The notes beneath the pieces were generated by a model. The model did not search any database and had not been told where the DNA came from. It saw only the letters and a program-made list of their open reading frames with translations. Positions 1-11,204 of a stretch of 64,000 nt of DNA are shown piece after piece. The stretch comes from Timema cristinae (taxonomy: Eukaryota > Arthropoda > Insecta > Phasmatodea > Timematidae). The position numbers were made by a program, and so were the translations under genes. The first letter of the stretch is position 1. The number at the start of each line of letters is the position of its first letter. The stretch covers positions 122,852,605-122,916,604 of the forward strand of contig JBCFYV010000012.1 in assembly GCA_039000515.1 (NCBI GenBank), in the 5' to 3' direction.

Positions 1-56
1 AGATGCAACCCGCTTCTCAAAATAGCTTTGAAATCTCCTGTAAGTAGGCAACGTTG
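1..56 (-). mobile_element. Family E TIR element, head end (cut by window edge)
   Basis: The reverse complement matches the head of family E (start CGTTGCCTAC, then GCGGGTTGCATCTT) seen complete at 4521. The rest lies left of the window. It is head to head with another E copy starting near 197. Confidence 0.65.
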
Positions 57-196
57 GTGTACTTGTATTGCCTCCCTGTAGTGTGGGATGCATGCACCAG
101 TCCTTGCAGGCGCTGTGTCTCCCGCTCGCTGGAGGGACAAGCATTAACTCTAACCTACAGGGGCAGTGACATTAATACTTGTAAAGTAGTATTGAC

Positions 197-445
197 TGCC
201 TACTCGGTGTATTAGAAACTATCTTTCGAGGCGGGTTGCATCTTAAATTGACACACTTAGGCACTCCAAGCACTATTGCACTAAGACACTAATGTACGAA
301 ATAGAGAGGGAAGAAAATTAATAGTTCACCCTGAGAGGCCTCTTGCTTACTGATAACACTTCCTCTGACGAGTATAAACACTTAATTTACTATTTGTGCC
401 TGGACATGATTTACCTGAATTTCAAAATTACTTATTTCTAGTTTT
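197..445 (+). mobile_element. Family E TIR element, 5' half
   Basis: Shares the subterminal GCGGGTTGCATCTT and the following ~200 bases (cactatt..cactaagacactaatgtac block, then cctctgacgag) with the copies at 4521 and 12139. The 3' half is missing: the match stops where a reversed SINE A begins. No coding capacity; a non-autonomous element remnant. Confidence 0.65.
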
Positions 446-676
446 CTTATGTGTAATGGTAGGGTGATTGTGAGATGAAATGGAGGTCCTACAGTTTAAC
501 GTGGGATCCGAACCACGGTGGAGGCCTGGCATCCCACACATTCACAAGTTGTGATTAATACACGTCTTGTCAGAGATGAAGGAAAGGTTTGGTAATCAGC
601 TAAATCTGTGCCGGGACCGAGGATTGAACCCAGGACAGAAGTCCGACACTTTACCTCTAGACCAACGGGTCACCCT
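446..676 (-). mobile_element. SINE A (tRNA-derived), 3'-truncated copy
   Basis: On the minus strand it begins with the tRNA-like head GGGTGACCC..GGTCTAGAGGTAAAG (box A-like) and a box B-like GGGTTCAATCCTCGG, followed by the body shared with copies at 28990, 29734, 39341 and 50024. The conserved 3' end (CCCGAACGGGTAGTAAGACG) and (TAA)n tail are missing. Family assignment is mine, from comparison within this window. Confidence 0.85.
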
Positions 677-822
677 TCAATGATATCGCGCCACGGTATG
701 ACCTAGGTGGTGTACGAACCCTAGAGTCTCAAGTTGGAAGACTCTTGACCACCAGTGAGGCCAGTGGTATTGCTCAGAGAAGGAAATATCACTATTTAAT
801 GTTGTACGTTTCTTATTTGAGG

Positions 823-2609
823 GTTCTATCACTAATCGCTCTAAACACACCTCTAGTTCTATCACTAATCGCTCTAAACACACCTCTAGGTCTATCACTA
901 ATCGCTCTAAACACACCTCTAGTTATATCACTAATCGCTCTAAACACACCTCTAGTTATATCACTAATCGCTCTAAACACACCTCTAGTTCTATCACTAA
1001 TCGCTCTAAACACACCTCTAGTTCTATCACTAATCGCTCTAAAAAAAACTCTAGTTCAATCACTAATCGCTCTAAACATATCTCTAGTTCTATTACTAAT
1101 CGCTCTAAACACACCTCTAGTTCTATCACTAATCGCTCTAAACACACCTATAGGTCTATCACTAATCGGTATAAACACAACTCTAGTTCTATCACTAATC
1201 GCTCTAAACACACCTCTAGTTATATCACTAATCGCTCTAAAAACACCTCTAGTTCTATCACTAATCGCTCTAAATACACCTCTAGTTTTATCACTAATCG
1301 CTCTAAATACACCTCTAGTTCTATCACTAATCACTCTAAAAACACCTCAAGTTCTATCACTAATCGCTCTAAATACACCTCTAGTTCTATCACTAATCGC
1401 TCTAAATACACCTCTCGTTATATCACTAATCGCTCTAAATACACCTCTCGTTATATCACTAATCGCTCTAAAAACACCTCTAGTTCTATCACTAATCGCT
1501 CTAAACACATCTCTTGTTCTATCACTAATCGCTCTAAACACACCTCTAGTTCTATCAATAATCGCTCTAAACACACCTATAGGTCTATCACTAATCGCTA
1601 TAAACACATCTCTAGTTCTATTACTAATCGCTCTAAACACACCTTTAGTTCTATCACTAATCGCTCTAAAAACACCACTAGTTCTATCACTAATCGCTCT
1701 AAATACACCTCTAGTTCTATCACTAATCGATCTAAGCACACCTCTAGTTCTATCACTAATCGCTATACACACATCTCTAGTTCTATCACTAATCGCTCTA
1801 AACACACCTCTAGTTCTATCACTAATCGCTCTAAACACACATCTAGTTCTATCACTAATCGATCTAAGCACACCTCTAGTTCTATCACTAATCGATCTAA
1901 AAACACCTTTAGTTCTATCACCAATCGCTCTAAACACACCTCTAGTTCTATCACTAATCGCTCTAAACACACCCCTAGGTCTATCACTAATCGCTCTAAA
2001 CACATCTCTTGTTCTATCACTAATCGCTCTAAACACACCTCTAGTTCTATCACTAATCGATCTAAGCACACCTCTAGTTCTATCACTAATCGATCTAAGC
2101 ACACCTCTAGTTGTATTACAAATGATCTAAGCACACCTCTAGTTCTATTACTAATCGATCTAAACACACCTCTAGTTCTATCACTAATCGATCTAAGCAC
2201 ACCTCTAGTTCTATTACTAATCGATCTAAGCACACCTTTAGTTCTATCACTAATCGATCTAAAAACACCTCTAGGTCTATCACTAATCGCTATAAACACA
2301 TCTCTATTTCTATCAATAATCGCTATAAACACACCTCTAGTTCTATCACTAATCGCTATAAACACACCTCTAGTTCTATCACTAATCGCTCTAAACACAC
2401 CTCTAGTTCTATCACTAATCGATCTAAGCACACCTCTAGTTCTATCACTAATCGCTCTAAACACATCTCTAGTTCTATCACTATTCGCTCTAAACACACC
2501 TCTAGGTCTATCACTAATCGCTCTAAAAACACCTCTAGTTCTATCACTAATCGCTCTAAACACACCCTAGTTCTATCACTAATCATCTAAACACACCTCT
2601 AGTTCTATC
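823..2609. repeat. 33-bp tandem array, about 54 units
   Basis: Unit about TCTAGTTCTATCACTAATCG + CTCTAAACACACC, repeated without interruption with point variants (gctct/gatct, aacac/aagc/aaac) and a few single-base losses near 2100-2130 and 2560-2590. Because 33 is divisible by three and the unit lacks stops in several frames, long frames exist on both strands, the longest at 745-2130 (+). An 11-residue repeating peptide open in both directions is a by-product of the array. The flanks share the short string AGGAAATAT. Confidence 0.97.
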
Positions 2610-2701
2610 CTCGGAAAGGAAATATTTATATTTTGTCTTAACGTTTTCGAGTTTATGTCCCAATTAAAATAGTCATAATAATTATGTATAGCCTAAAACC
2701 A

Positions 2702-2895
2702 GCTTTGGTGGCCACATAGTCTAAGTCATAACTCTCACAAGACTAGATTGACAATGAGTGGAAAGATCGGGGTTCAATCCCAGTCGGGTCTACTGAGGGT
2801 GGTTTTCCTTTAAGTTTTCCTCCCTCTACTTACACGCAAATGTTGGTACATTTCCTTTAAATGTAACCTTCATCATCCCTAGGTCATTAATAAAT
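2702..2895 (+). mobile_element. SINE B (tRNA-derived), decayed copy
   Basis: Starts GCTTTGGTGGCCACATAGTC (box A region), has box B-like GGGGTTCAATCCCAGTC, then the family body (ctgagggtggttttcc .. tccctctacttacacgcaaatg .. gtacatttcc .. cattaat). Lacks the conserved 3' terminus and tail. Compared with copies at 13523, 14652, 27903, 51563(-) and 55033(-). Confidence 0.8.
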
Positions 2896-3650
2896 AGGCC
2901 TATAGAATGAACGCATAAATCATGGTGGGAAATGTATTATAATGACGTGATCTCTGCTTTCACTTCACGAATGATTAAAAGAATCTCTAGAGTGTGACGG
3001 ATATCAGATGATTGGTTCATGTTACGTCTATGACCAGTAGACCCTACACCTCTGACATCTCGAGAAATTGCAGCTGTCTAGACAAAATAAGATGAACATA
3101 ACGCTGAAGGGAGGGATGGGGGGAGGGGCTGGATAGATTGACGAGACCTGTTATCGGTCACCCCTTCCCACTCAGCCACGTGGAGCAAACAGTGGTGGGG
3201 AAGAGGACTAGCAAAAAGAGGCGTTTGGGGGATTTGTTCCCCTAAACCCCCACAAAAAATTCCAGCAGCCCTCCCCAGGTAGATGTTTGAAAAAAGTGGA
3301 TGCCCCTCAAAACTATTTGGTTGTCCTTTCTGGGCAAATATTGGAAACTGGGTGCCTTTAGAAGTTATGTAAGGCCATATTTCGGCTTCATATATAAGAT
3401 TACCAAGTGGGGAAATAGATCTAGTCGGGGGGTACAACGCCCCCCCCCCCCAGTCGTGCCACCAGTGATTGCAAGCACGAGCCCCCACAAGAACAACTGG
3501 CCCCTGATTTTCAACTTGACTAGAATGTTCTGTTGGCGGCAATGAGGAAGTGGTCAGTTGGTATTCATGGAGAGATGTTGAGGCGGGGTTGACCCAGATT
3601 ACAGACCGTACTGCTCATGCGCAGTGGAGACTTGTCTACATTCTCCGGAC
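2896..3650. other. No gene seen; GC-richer unique segment
   Basis: About 750 bases without a recognisable element. 3078-3545 is richer in G+C than its surroundings, has a C run near 3440 and a 154-codon minus-strand frame, but I see no domain, no splice-bounded exon and no similarity to other parts of the window. Confidence 0.5.
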
Positions 3651-3890
3651 TGTGGATAGTTTGTTTAGAGAAGTAGATAGTGATAGTTGTTAAGAAAGTG
3701 ATGTATTTTGTTTAGAGAATGTCGGATAGTGATAGTTTGTGTAGAGAATGTGGTGGATAGTTTTGTAGAAAGTGGGATGGATAGTTTGTGTAGAAAATGT
3801 AGGATAGTGATAGTTTGTTAGAGAATGTAGGATAGTGATAGTGTGTAAGAATTGGATAGGATAGTTTGTGTAGAGATGTGGATAGGGAAG
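3650..3890. repeat. Degenerate tandem repeat (~30 bp period)
   Basis: Irregular repetition of gatagtttgt-gtagagaatgt-ggatagt. Unit length drifts from about 25 to 35 bases because of small insertions and deletions. Confidence 0.7.
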
Positions 3891-4364
3891 TTTCCGTGTC
3901 TGTCTGTAACTGGAATGCCGTCTGTTCTGTCTGCCACAGGTTATTAATAAGTTACAACAATCCCCTCTGACCGAGCTCTAAGGGGATTCACACAACTACT
4001 TGTATGGTACGCGCTGTCGAGTGTGTTGTCCTTGAATCTATCTAAAAGTAGAACTAGGAGGACAAGATGAGGAGGGACAAACTAAATTCTTTGATGAAGA
4101 CCAGTAATGATGGAACTCCTGCCCTTCTTTATTCACAGTCCAGCACGCTATTCTTGCGTCCAAACATGGAGGTTATAGAACTAATAATTGTGGGCAGAGC
4201 GTCACACGCCCTGGGAAAAGAGCCAAGGAAAAAATGGCGCCCATTGAGCACTTTCCAACTAGTCGTGGAAAGTGAGATAAAGCCAAGCTTCACTAGACTT
4301 TCGTCAAATGCTATCAACTTTCGGCGTTTGATTTGCTTCCTTTAATCTATATTCTTCCTCTTCA

Positions 4365-4446
4365 CACCATGACCCCTGCCAGGATTCGAACCCAGGACCT
4401 TTAACTCGGTAGACAGACACGTTACCGAATGAGCTAAGATGTCAAA
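4365..4446 (-). mobile_element. tRNA-like SINE head (third family)
   Basis: On the minus strand: ..TTAGCTCATTCGGTAACGTG.. (box A-like) and GGTCCTGGGTTCGAATCCTG (box B-like). The ends do not form a 7-bp acceptor stem, so this is a tRNA-derived SINE head rather than a working tRNA gene. The sequence downstream on that strand (down to about 4070) may be its body, but no second copy is present here to confirm it. Confidence 0.5.
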
Positions 4447-4520
4447 CCCGACAATATAGTATAAAGCGAACTGTATAAATGCGCATATCATGATTTACTC
4501 CTGGATAGCTCAGTAGTTCT

Positions 4521-5079
4521 CGTTGCCTACTTCCAAGAAATTTCAGAGCTATTTTGAGAAGCGGGTTGCATCTTAACTTGATGGGCACTAATCACTATCA
4601 CACAAAATAAAAAGTGAGGAAAGAAAATGAGTAATTCAACCTGCGAGGCTTCTTGTTTATCTACTGATAGCACGCTACCTCTTCCCTGACGAGTTCACAC
4701 ACTCACTCTACTATTAGCGCCTTTAAAACATTGACTTACTTTTTAATTTTACCTTTTTCTTGTTTCCTATTCTAGATAGACAAATGTTATAGGTGACATT
4801 TTTAATCTACATCCTGGCAGGAAGACTCCTACAAGCCATTTTTATGAATAAACTAAATAACTTAGGTTGTAGAGGATTTATTAAAAAATACGTTTACAAA
4901 AAAAAATCTCTTGATAAAAATAATAGTTTTCTGACGATGTAGCATTATTTTCAGAATTATTCTAAAGTTTATGGTTTTTGTTTTAGCGTTTTTATATATA
5001 TAACTCGCTGAATAAAACATAAATTCATCAAACCGAGAAATCCTAACTTGAACTGCAGTGACGTCACAGGTAGGCAACG
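4521..5079 (+). mobile_element. Family E TIR element, most complete copy (559 bp)
   Basis: Ends CGTTGCCTAC...GTAGGCAACG form a 10-bp terminal inverted repeat. Interior has no long frame. Related copies: 12139, 13853(-), 19265, 58015, plus fragments at 1(-), 197 and 42868(-). Just inside the right end is TGACGTCA, kept in every copy that retains this end. Non-autonomous DNA transposon; superfamily not resolved because flanking duplications are unclear. Confidence 0.75.
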
Positions 5080-5960
5080 TCATTAACTAAATACCCGAGG
5101 TATTTCTCTTATGGACAGCGATATATCTATGTGGTGTTTGTGTCGTTTTAACCGGGACTTGTTACCTTTTGCGGCGCGTTCACGACGCCCGTGTTGTAGC
5201 CGTGCTGGAAGGAGGAGCCAAGGGCGGACGCCGCGATCGCGAACGCCAGGCGTCCATTAAACCCCTGAAACACAAAACAAACACAAGTCTCTTAATATCG
5301 GGGAGAGCCACAACACCTCTTTGTTCATACTTGTGTCTTACTTGGAGCTTGCATAAACTATTTGGCTATAGTGAGACAAACACCTTCTGGTGGAGGTGTT
5401 TTTAAGAAGAATACCTTTTAACCGTTTAGAGATAACTTCTAAAATAACGAATATATCTATATTTAAAATTTTAGATAAATATTAACAAATCATCTATTGA
5501 ATTACGTAAAACATTTTGTAATTAAAATTTAAAACAAATCTTAAAAACATTTTCCGATTAAAGTAATAAGTACCGTACAATATTTCACCAAAATCACAAT
5601 TTAATGTCTCAAAAGCAGCCATTGCCTCCATAGATATGTATTCAATTAATTTATGTTAATCTGTCTATGCGTGATTACTTTATTGTTAATACTCGAGAAA
5701 GACTTAAAAAATAAATCAATATTTACTAAACATAGTATGTATTTAATGATAAGTTAGGGTGCGGTAGATGGACTGCCATTGTTTTTTCCTAATAAAACGT
5801 TTGTGGTAAAAATACAAACAATTAAAGACGTGGAAAGTGGTGTTCCTACAGTCAAATTTACATAAGAGAGTCCTAGATATACTTTCATGTGTTTATACGT
5901 TAAGCCATGTCCTCCTTGGCTATCACATTTTTTTATGTATTATATTTTATATTTATTGGA
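5080..5960. other. No gene seen; small CpG-rich patch then AT-rich DNA
   Basis: 5165-5270 is a short CpG- and GC-rich patch (gcggcgcgttcacgacgcc..) in otherwise AT-rich sequence, with a 78-codon frame lacking recognisable motifs. 5400-5960 is AT-rich and shows nothing. Confidence 0.4.
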
Positions 5961-5963
5961 AAA

Positions 5964-6510
5964 CATGGAGCAGTTAGAGTACCTGGGAAGTCTTCTGATT
6001 AAATAAATCAGGTCAAGGGTCGCCAAGGCTAAGGGAGCCTACAACAAGAAGAGAGTTACTGCTGACCAGCAAGTTGAGTTTGGAACTGAGGAGGAAACTG
6101 ATGGAATGCTACATTTGGAGCAGAAACTTGAACTCTCAGGAAGATGGAAAAGAAATACTTGAAGAGCTTTGAAATGTGTTGGAGAAGACTTGAGAAGATC
6201 AGGTGGACAGACAGGGGGACAAATGAAGAGTTGTTTAGAAGAGAACCATCTTGGATGTGATTCTTCGGTACAAAGTGACCTGGATCAACACATCCTTAGG
6301 AGGAACTGTCTTCTGTACGACGTCATAGAAGGAAAGGTTGAGGGAAAGAGGAGCTTAGGAAGGAGGAGGATTCAAATTACTTGAAAGAAAGAAGAACAGT
6401 CTGGGAGCTAAAGCAGGCAGAGGACAGGGTGCATTGGATGTCTAAGTCCACTGACAGAAGGAATGGACCTGTCGTGAGACAGAACACATAATAATAATAA
6501 TAACAATAAT
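5964..6510 (+). pseudogene. LINE reverse-transcriptase 3' end, broken
   Basis: Remnant of a non-LTR retrotransposon ORF. Read across frameshifts it gives EQLEYLGSLLI, later HILRRNCLLYDVIEGK and finally RNGPVVRQNT followed by a stop and an ATAATAATA-type tail. These are the C-terminal part of an insect-type endonuclease/reverse transcriptase, after the catalytic palm. An in-frame stop lies near 5999 and there are several frameshifts. A 71-codon open piece survives at 6169-6384. Clade not assigned. Confidence 0.85.
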
Positions 6511-6817
6511 AATAAATTGTCAAGATCTATAAAATATAGAACTAGTCATATGGTAAAATGCTATCAATGCTGGCTGCAAAAAACATGTTTGTATTGTTTT
6601 AAATGTCCTTCCTATGAAGATTGATTGGACACGGGTCTATTTCCCACCTAACGCTAGGGGCCAGTGCCCTAGAGAGCTACTGGAGACCAAACACACATGT
6701 CACACATGACACACATGTGCTCGTATGTTCCAAGGCCACACATGGACTCAAGTGTACGTTTCCTGCTTACAAGATATATCCACTGGGGGCCATCAAACAA
6801 TCAAGTTGCATTCTAAC

Positions 6818-7136
6818 ATCACCACCATCACTAGTCTGAGATGATAGCAATATAATCACTACCATCACTAGTCTGAGATGATAGCAAGATAATCACTGCC
6901 ATCACTAGTCTGAGATGATAGCAAGATAATCACTACCATCACTAGTCTGAGATGATAGCAAGATAATCACTACCATCACTAGTCTGAGATGATAGCAAGA
7001 TAATCACTACCATCACTAGTCTGAGATGATAGCAAGATAATCACTACCATCACTAGTCTGAGATGATAGGAGAATCACTACCATCACTAGTCTGAGATGA
7101 TAGGAGAATCACTACCATCACTAGTCTGAGATGATA
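6818..7136. repeat. 37-bp tandem array (9 units), last units 34 bp
   Basis: TCTGAGATGAT recurs at 6835, 6872, 6909, 6946, 6983, 7020, 7057, 7091 and 7125. The spacing is 37 six times, then 34 twice, where a three-base shorter variant (ataggagaatc) replaces atagcaagataatc. The shorter variant was itself duplicated. Confidence 0.95.
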
Positions 7137-7289
7137 TATCACCATAATAATTAAAATTCACTAACTTAAAAATTGTATTTATATTTAAATTCTCTAAGAA
7201 ATCTAAATTTTTAATTAAATCCATACCTGCACCGGTGGGACGCTGACAAAGGCGTTAGATTGGTATTTTCTGATTTGTCAGTAATAGGG

Positions 7290-7412
7290 GGGTGGGTATT
7301 CCGAGAAGTTATTTTTTTCTAAACCGCATTCCACTCTAACTCCACGTAAATTCAGGTACAGTTCTTCTAAAATATTCCTTTCTCATTCTTATCACATCAG
7401 TGTAAATATCCA
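7290..7412 (+). mobile_element. SINE B, 3' body fragment
   Basis: Contains cattccactctaactccacg..aaattcaggtacagttcttctaaa..cacatcagtgtaa, matching the SINE B body. Head and 3' terminus absent. Faces a reversed SINE B-like piece at 7434-7610. Confidence 0.55.
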
Positions 7413-7433
7413 GAAAGTACCATCAGAACGTGT

Positions 7434-7610
7434 GCATTTTATTTACGCTAATAGGAAGGTGAGATTTAGATAAAATGTACAGCAAGTTGTGTGGAGGGAG
7501 AGTGAGAAACCATTTAGGGAGGAGGGAACTACTTACACACTGCTGGTATGCAAACCCCGACCTCCCACCACAGGTGGTCCAGACTAGATGAGCCTGACAT
7601 TTAGTCTGCA
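7434..7610 (-). mobile_element. SINE B-like fragment, reversed
   Basis: Minus-strand order fits SINE B (tRNA-like part near 7550-7600, body with gagtgagaaaccatttaggg near 7500), but divergence is high. Confidence 0.4.
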
Positions 7611-7649
7611 TGACCACAGATTTGGGTAGGATTGTTGTAAGTGGAGCAT

Positions 7650-7668
7650 GATGGGGGGGGGGGGGGGT
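7650..7668. repeat. Poly-G tract
   Basis: Uninterrupted G run, one of several homopolymer G/C runs in the window (near 3440, 14266, 28507, 34461). Length is likely unreliable. Confidence 0.9.
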
Positions 7669-8377
7669 TAGCTAGTTTTTAACCGTTTTAATTCTTGAAC
7701 GGGCCGTTAGGCTGGATTCATATTCATATATAACACAGTCATGATGACTAATGCGAACAGAACATATTATGAAGTGCACAGTACATAAGAACCATTCATT
7801 GGCTTAGAAATGAAACGTATTTATTACAATCTCACTCAAATTGACGGTTTTTTTTAGTTAATATGAAATGGCGAGGTATATTTTATCTCCTATATAAGGT
7901 ATTTAAGGTCACTCGAAAAAAAAAAGTTCCTTAAACTGTATCTTTTGAAACATAAATAAAGTGGTACCTATTTTATATCAAATTGTATTTTTATTTGGTT
8001 TTGATGTTATTACCATTATGAATATTATGAGATCTAATTCTCAATAACAGACTAGCTCAAGTAGCTACTGATATAATCAGTTAGTTTAGAAAGTATGCAT
8101 TAGATACCTCAAATAAATAAGTAAAATAATAGAATCTAAAAAGTATTATTACCTTTTATTTTCAAGTTGACGTTAAAATAAAGAAACATCGTTAGTAACA
8201 AAATGTATGGTACACGAGTCATTTTAAACATGAAGATTATTTATATTTTCCGTCTGCTATACTGGCGTTTGATTGGTTAGAGATTCTCCTCACATTCTCA
8301 TTGGTTGATACATCTCCAGTCCAAGGGTCGTCTATGCTTAACTCCATACTTGACGCATAATAAAGTTAATTTAATTT
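7669..8377. other. No gene seen; AT-rich
   Basis: AT-rich sequence without repeats shared elsewhere in the window. Near 8268-8310 are two ATTGG pentamers about 35 bases apart, not otherwise promoter-like. Confidence 0.5.
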
Positions 8378-8675
8378 TTAAGTTGGGGATTCAGGAACGC
8401 GAGAAAAGTGGAGTGTTTTTGTAGTTGAATATCTATCAGGAGAATAGTGGCATTAGATTAGAAACTTTTTAAATGAAGAGAAAAAGCTGTCATCAAAATC
8501 TAGGACACCCTCGACAGATATCCAACAACTGTTGATATCACCACGTGAACAAAATTAAACTTTGTGTTTCTACTGGAGAAATATTGTATTTATTTTTGAC
8601 TAAAAATTGTTTTGCTATATAAACTGCAAAAATAAATACTGGCCTTTTCTCGCGTCCCCTACATCCCCACTTTAA
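8378..8675. mobile_element. Family F foldback MITE (TTAA ends), short copy
   Basis: Begins TTAAGTTGGGGATTCAGGAA and ends CCCCACTTTAA. Other copies are at 27282 and 34610. The interior is largely self-complementary, including a GATATC centre shared by all copies. This copy is about 90 bases shorter on its left arm. The TTAA limits suggest a TTAA target preference (piggyBac-like), which is inference. Confidence 0.75.
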
Positions 8676-8841
8676 TGCATTGTGCATTATTCACTATGTA
8701 TCAGTTATGAACGCTATCGTTGAAAGTAATGTGGTTCAACTTCTTGTGCACAAAGTGATACGCACTATTCGCTCATAGCCTTACCCTGAAATGCCTTTAA
8801 AAATAAAAGTCAGACTGTTGATTAGAAATGGTCCCCCTCTC

Positions 8842-8845
<4 letters not shown>

Positions 8846-8899
<54 letters not shown>
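8846..8899. repeat. (GT)n microsatellite
   Basis: About 27 GT dinucleotides followed by a G-rich (GGGTGGGTGG) stretch. Directly precedes the exon-like segment. Confidence 0.98.
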
Positions 8900-8901
<2 letters not shown>

Positions 8902-8915
8902 GGGTGGGTGGGTGG

Positions 8916-9095
8916 GTGGAGCCGATCACAAGATTCAGTTACGAGGACTTCCTGCAGCGAGTGAAAGGCCATATGCACCGCACACGGTCTGTCATCGAGG
9001 TCGTTATGAAAGGAACAGTGCCTGTCTGTTTTGGTGACCTTCCCCACATGACCTCCATCTCTGAGGACATCAAGAGCTCTGACGGCCAGAGATGA
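8916..9095 (+). other. Exon-like open segment, unidentified
   Basis: After the (GT)n tract a frame stays open for about 58 codons to a TGA at 9093-9095, reading ITRFSYEDFLQRVKGH..SVIEVVMKGTVPVCFGDLPHM. Composition is GC-richer and more protein-like than the surroundings. I cannot name a family and see no convincing acceptor other than a weak AG at the repeat edge. It may be the last exon of an uncharacterised gene, a pseudogene piece or chance. Confidence 0.25.
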
Positions 9096-9191
9096 GGACC
9101 AAAAACCACGAAATAGTCGTCTATATGCGGGCGGGTCTAAAGCTGGCATTTCCGTGCCTCATGCTAGGGCTGAGACCAGCCGGGATTGCAA

Positions 9192-9205
9192 CCACCAGAT
9201 GGCAC
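9192..9205 (+). promoter_or_regulatory. CTCF-core-like motif
   Basis: CCACCAGATGGCAC fits the CTCF core consensus CCASYAGRKGGCRS at all 14 positions. Immediately downstream are repeated CGATA/TATCG motifs (9211-9235 and 9474-9520), including a TATCGATA at 9478-9485, the DREF/BEAF-type element known in Drosophila. Binding is untested, and transposon ends can carry similar strings. Confidence 0.3.
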
Positions 9206-9529
9206 CGATGTAGCGATATATCGATTAAGTTATCAATAAAGTGAATATACTAAACTACGTTTTAAATCTTATCAATCAAAATAAATTAAATTATTTTTTT
9301 CTCTCTTTTTATTAAACGGTATTTTTTCCCCTAATTTATTTACCTTGTCTGCTATTTTATCATCTAAATACAACTTAAAAAAAATAAAAAGTGGTGAAGA
9401 ATAGCGTGTTAGAACAACGACCAACTTAAAATTGTCGTTCCAGTTCATCCAGAACAATGCAACGGAAACAACCGATATATCGATATAATTTGATCGATAT
9501 ATCGTAGATAAATGTATCGATTTATTGGG

Positions 9530-9920
9530 GAATATGCCCCATACCTACAGGATAGACTAACAAAATCGGTAGCTCAATTTAATATGGTCTATTTACAGCC
9601 CGATAGTACCAGGTCATTGTAATTTTAATAAAAATAATTATAAAGTTATATATATATATTCCAGTCCAATGTGAAATGTAGGACTTGAGCCAAGGTTTGT
9701 TTTTTGAAGGGTACAGTATATACATATTTTTTTTTAGTATTTACGATTCTTAAAAACCAGCAGTAAATAACAGGAGAGATTGTAAAAGATCTCCACAAAC
9801 CAAGTTGCAATTTCCCAAGTGACAATGAAGGCAACCTTGCCCGATTTCTTTCTAAAAAGGGAAATCGTCCAAGGGGACGTGTTGAGGGGTTATAAGAAGC
9901 CCTCGTGGCCACAATTGAAT
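9530..9920. other. No gene seen
   Basis: A 104-codon minus-strand frame at 9646-9960 has no recognisable motif and overlaps the 34-bp repeat. Otherwise AT-rich unique sequence. Confidence 0.5.
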
Positions 9921-10032
9921 AAACACTCGCTAACATACAGATCGGATGTGTCTTAAACACTCGCTAACATACAGATCGGATGTGTCTTAAACACTCGCTA
10001 ACATACAGATCGGATGTGTCTTAAACACTCGC
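9921..10032. repeat. 34-bp tandem repeat, 3.3 identical units
   Basis: Three identical 34-bp copies (AAACACTCGCTAACATACAG + ATCGGATGTGTCTT) plus a 10-base fourth start. No differences between units, so recent. Confidence 0.97.
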
Positions 10033-11200
10033 GCGGTCACTCAAACTCAACTTCCATTATTTAATCAAAGTGTGTAATAAATTAATCCTAATATTCAATA
10101 TGTGATCTTTAAATTGTATCTTCCATTTAAATCAAACCCAGTCTAACCGTTTGCTAGGAACGTGAAACTACGTGGAGCCCGAACACAATATACTTAAATA
10201 TTTAAATCTTAGTGCCAAAATATAAACTGACGCACGTGAATAAAGGGTGATAAGGCCGTATACTGACCTGATCAGGATCCAAACAGAGGACGCTGGGACG
10301 GATACGACCGCGTGCCATTAGGGTTTTAGGAGGGTATATAATGGTGTCGTTTGACTGTTCCCCCAGCTACCGGAAGACATGACAAACCTCGTATTTTTAT
10401 TCTAGTTCTAGATTAAATTTCTCTCTTTGATAAGTTAATAAAGCCATTATTCCTACTAAGTTATATTAAGCTATAATTTTGGCAATTTATTTATTGATGC
10501 GTCTATCACAGGGCTATTAACGTCTAGAACAATCTGTGAGATAGGGGTGGGGTGGGGTGGCTACGCATGTAGAGGGGTTGGTGAGAAATACCCCTATTGA
10601 GCCAGGCTGAGATTAAAGCTAACTTAACTTCAGAGTCTTCAGAAATCCATTTTATTGTAAGTTCGACGCGTTAAAACCACGTTACGATCAGTTCAGGTAA
10701 TGCGTTCCATCAATTTTATATATATATATAATATTTATGTGATATATATATAATATTTATGTGATATTAAGTGTATTAAGTCATGTTGATTCATCACAGC
10801 TCTTGATTCCGTGATAATTAACTAGATATAAATTCCACAATTCGAGACTCGACCTCTTTTTAGACAGACCTTGCTCTGAAATCCCACCTTGTGGCACCAT
10901 CTCTTGACTGGGAAATCAACGATAACACCGGAGGGGTCCATCCCTACGTAGTTGTAGTCAACCAGGTTGAACAACCCACCAAACTAAAAAAAACTACTGA
11001 AATAATCTCACTTCCTTCCGGATATCCGCAGGAAGTGAGGTTTCGTAAGTCACTGGCAATAGGCCTTAAGTAAAAATAAAAATCTGAGCTTAATTTTAGG
11101 GATCACATTTTATCAAATGAACTCTACTTGAAGGGCAATCCTTCTCTAGATCTGGAATAAATTATTTAATCAATAATAATAATAAGGATGGCATATCTGG
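10033..11200. other. No gene seen; includes AT dinucleotide repeats
   Basis: Unique AT-rich DNA. 10717-10770 holds two copies of a block made of (AT)n followed by aatatttatgtg. A 60-codon frame at 10891-11073 has no motif. Confidence 0.5.
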
Positions 11201-11204
11201 GATA

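Noticed and set aside
745..2130. 461-codon open frame
   Set aside because: It lies in a 33-bp array; frames are open on both strands and the peptide is an 11-residue repeat. No start context, domain or splice evidence.
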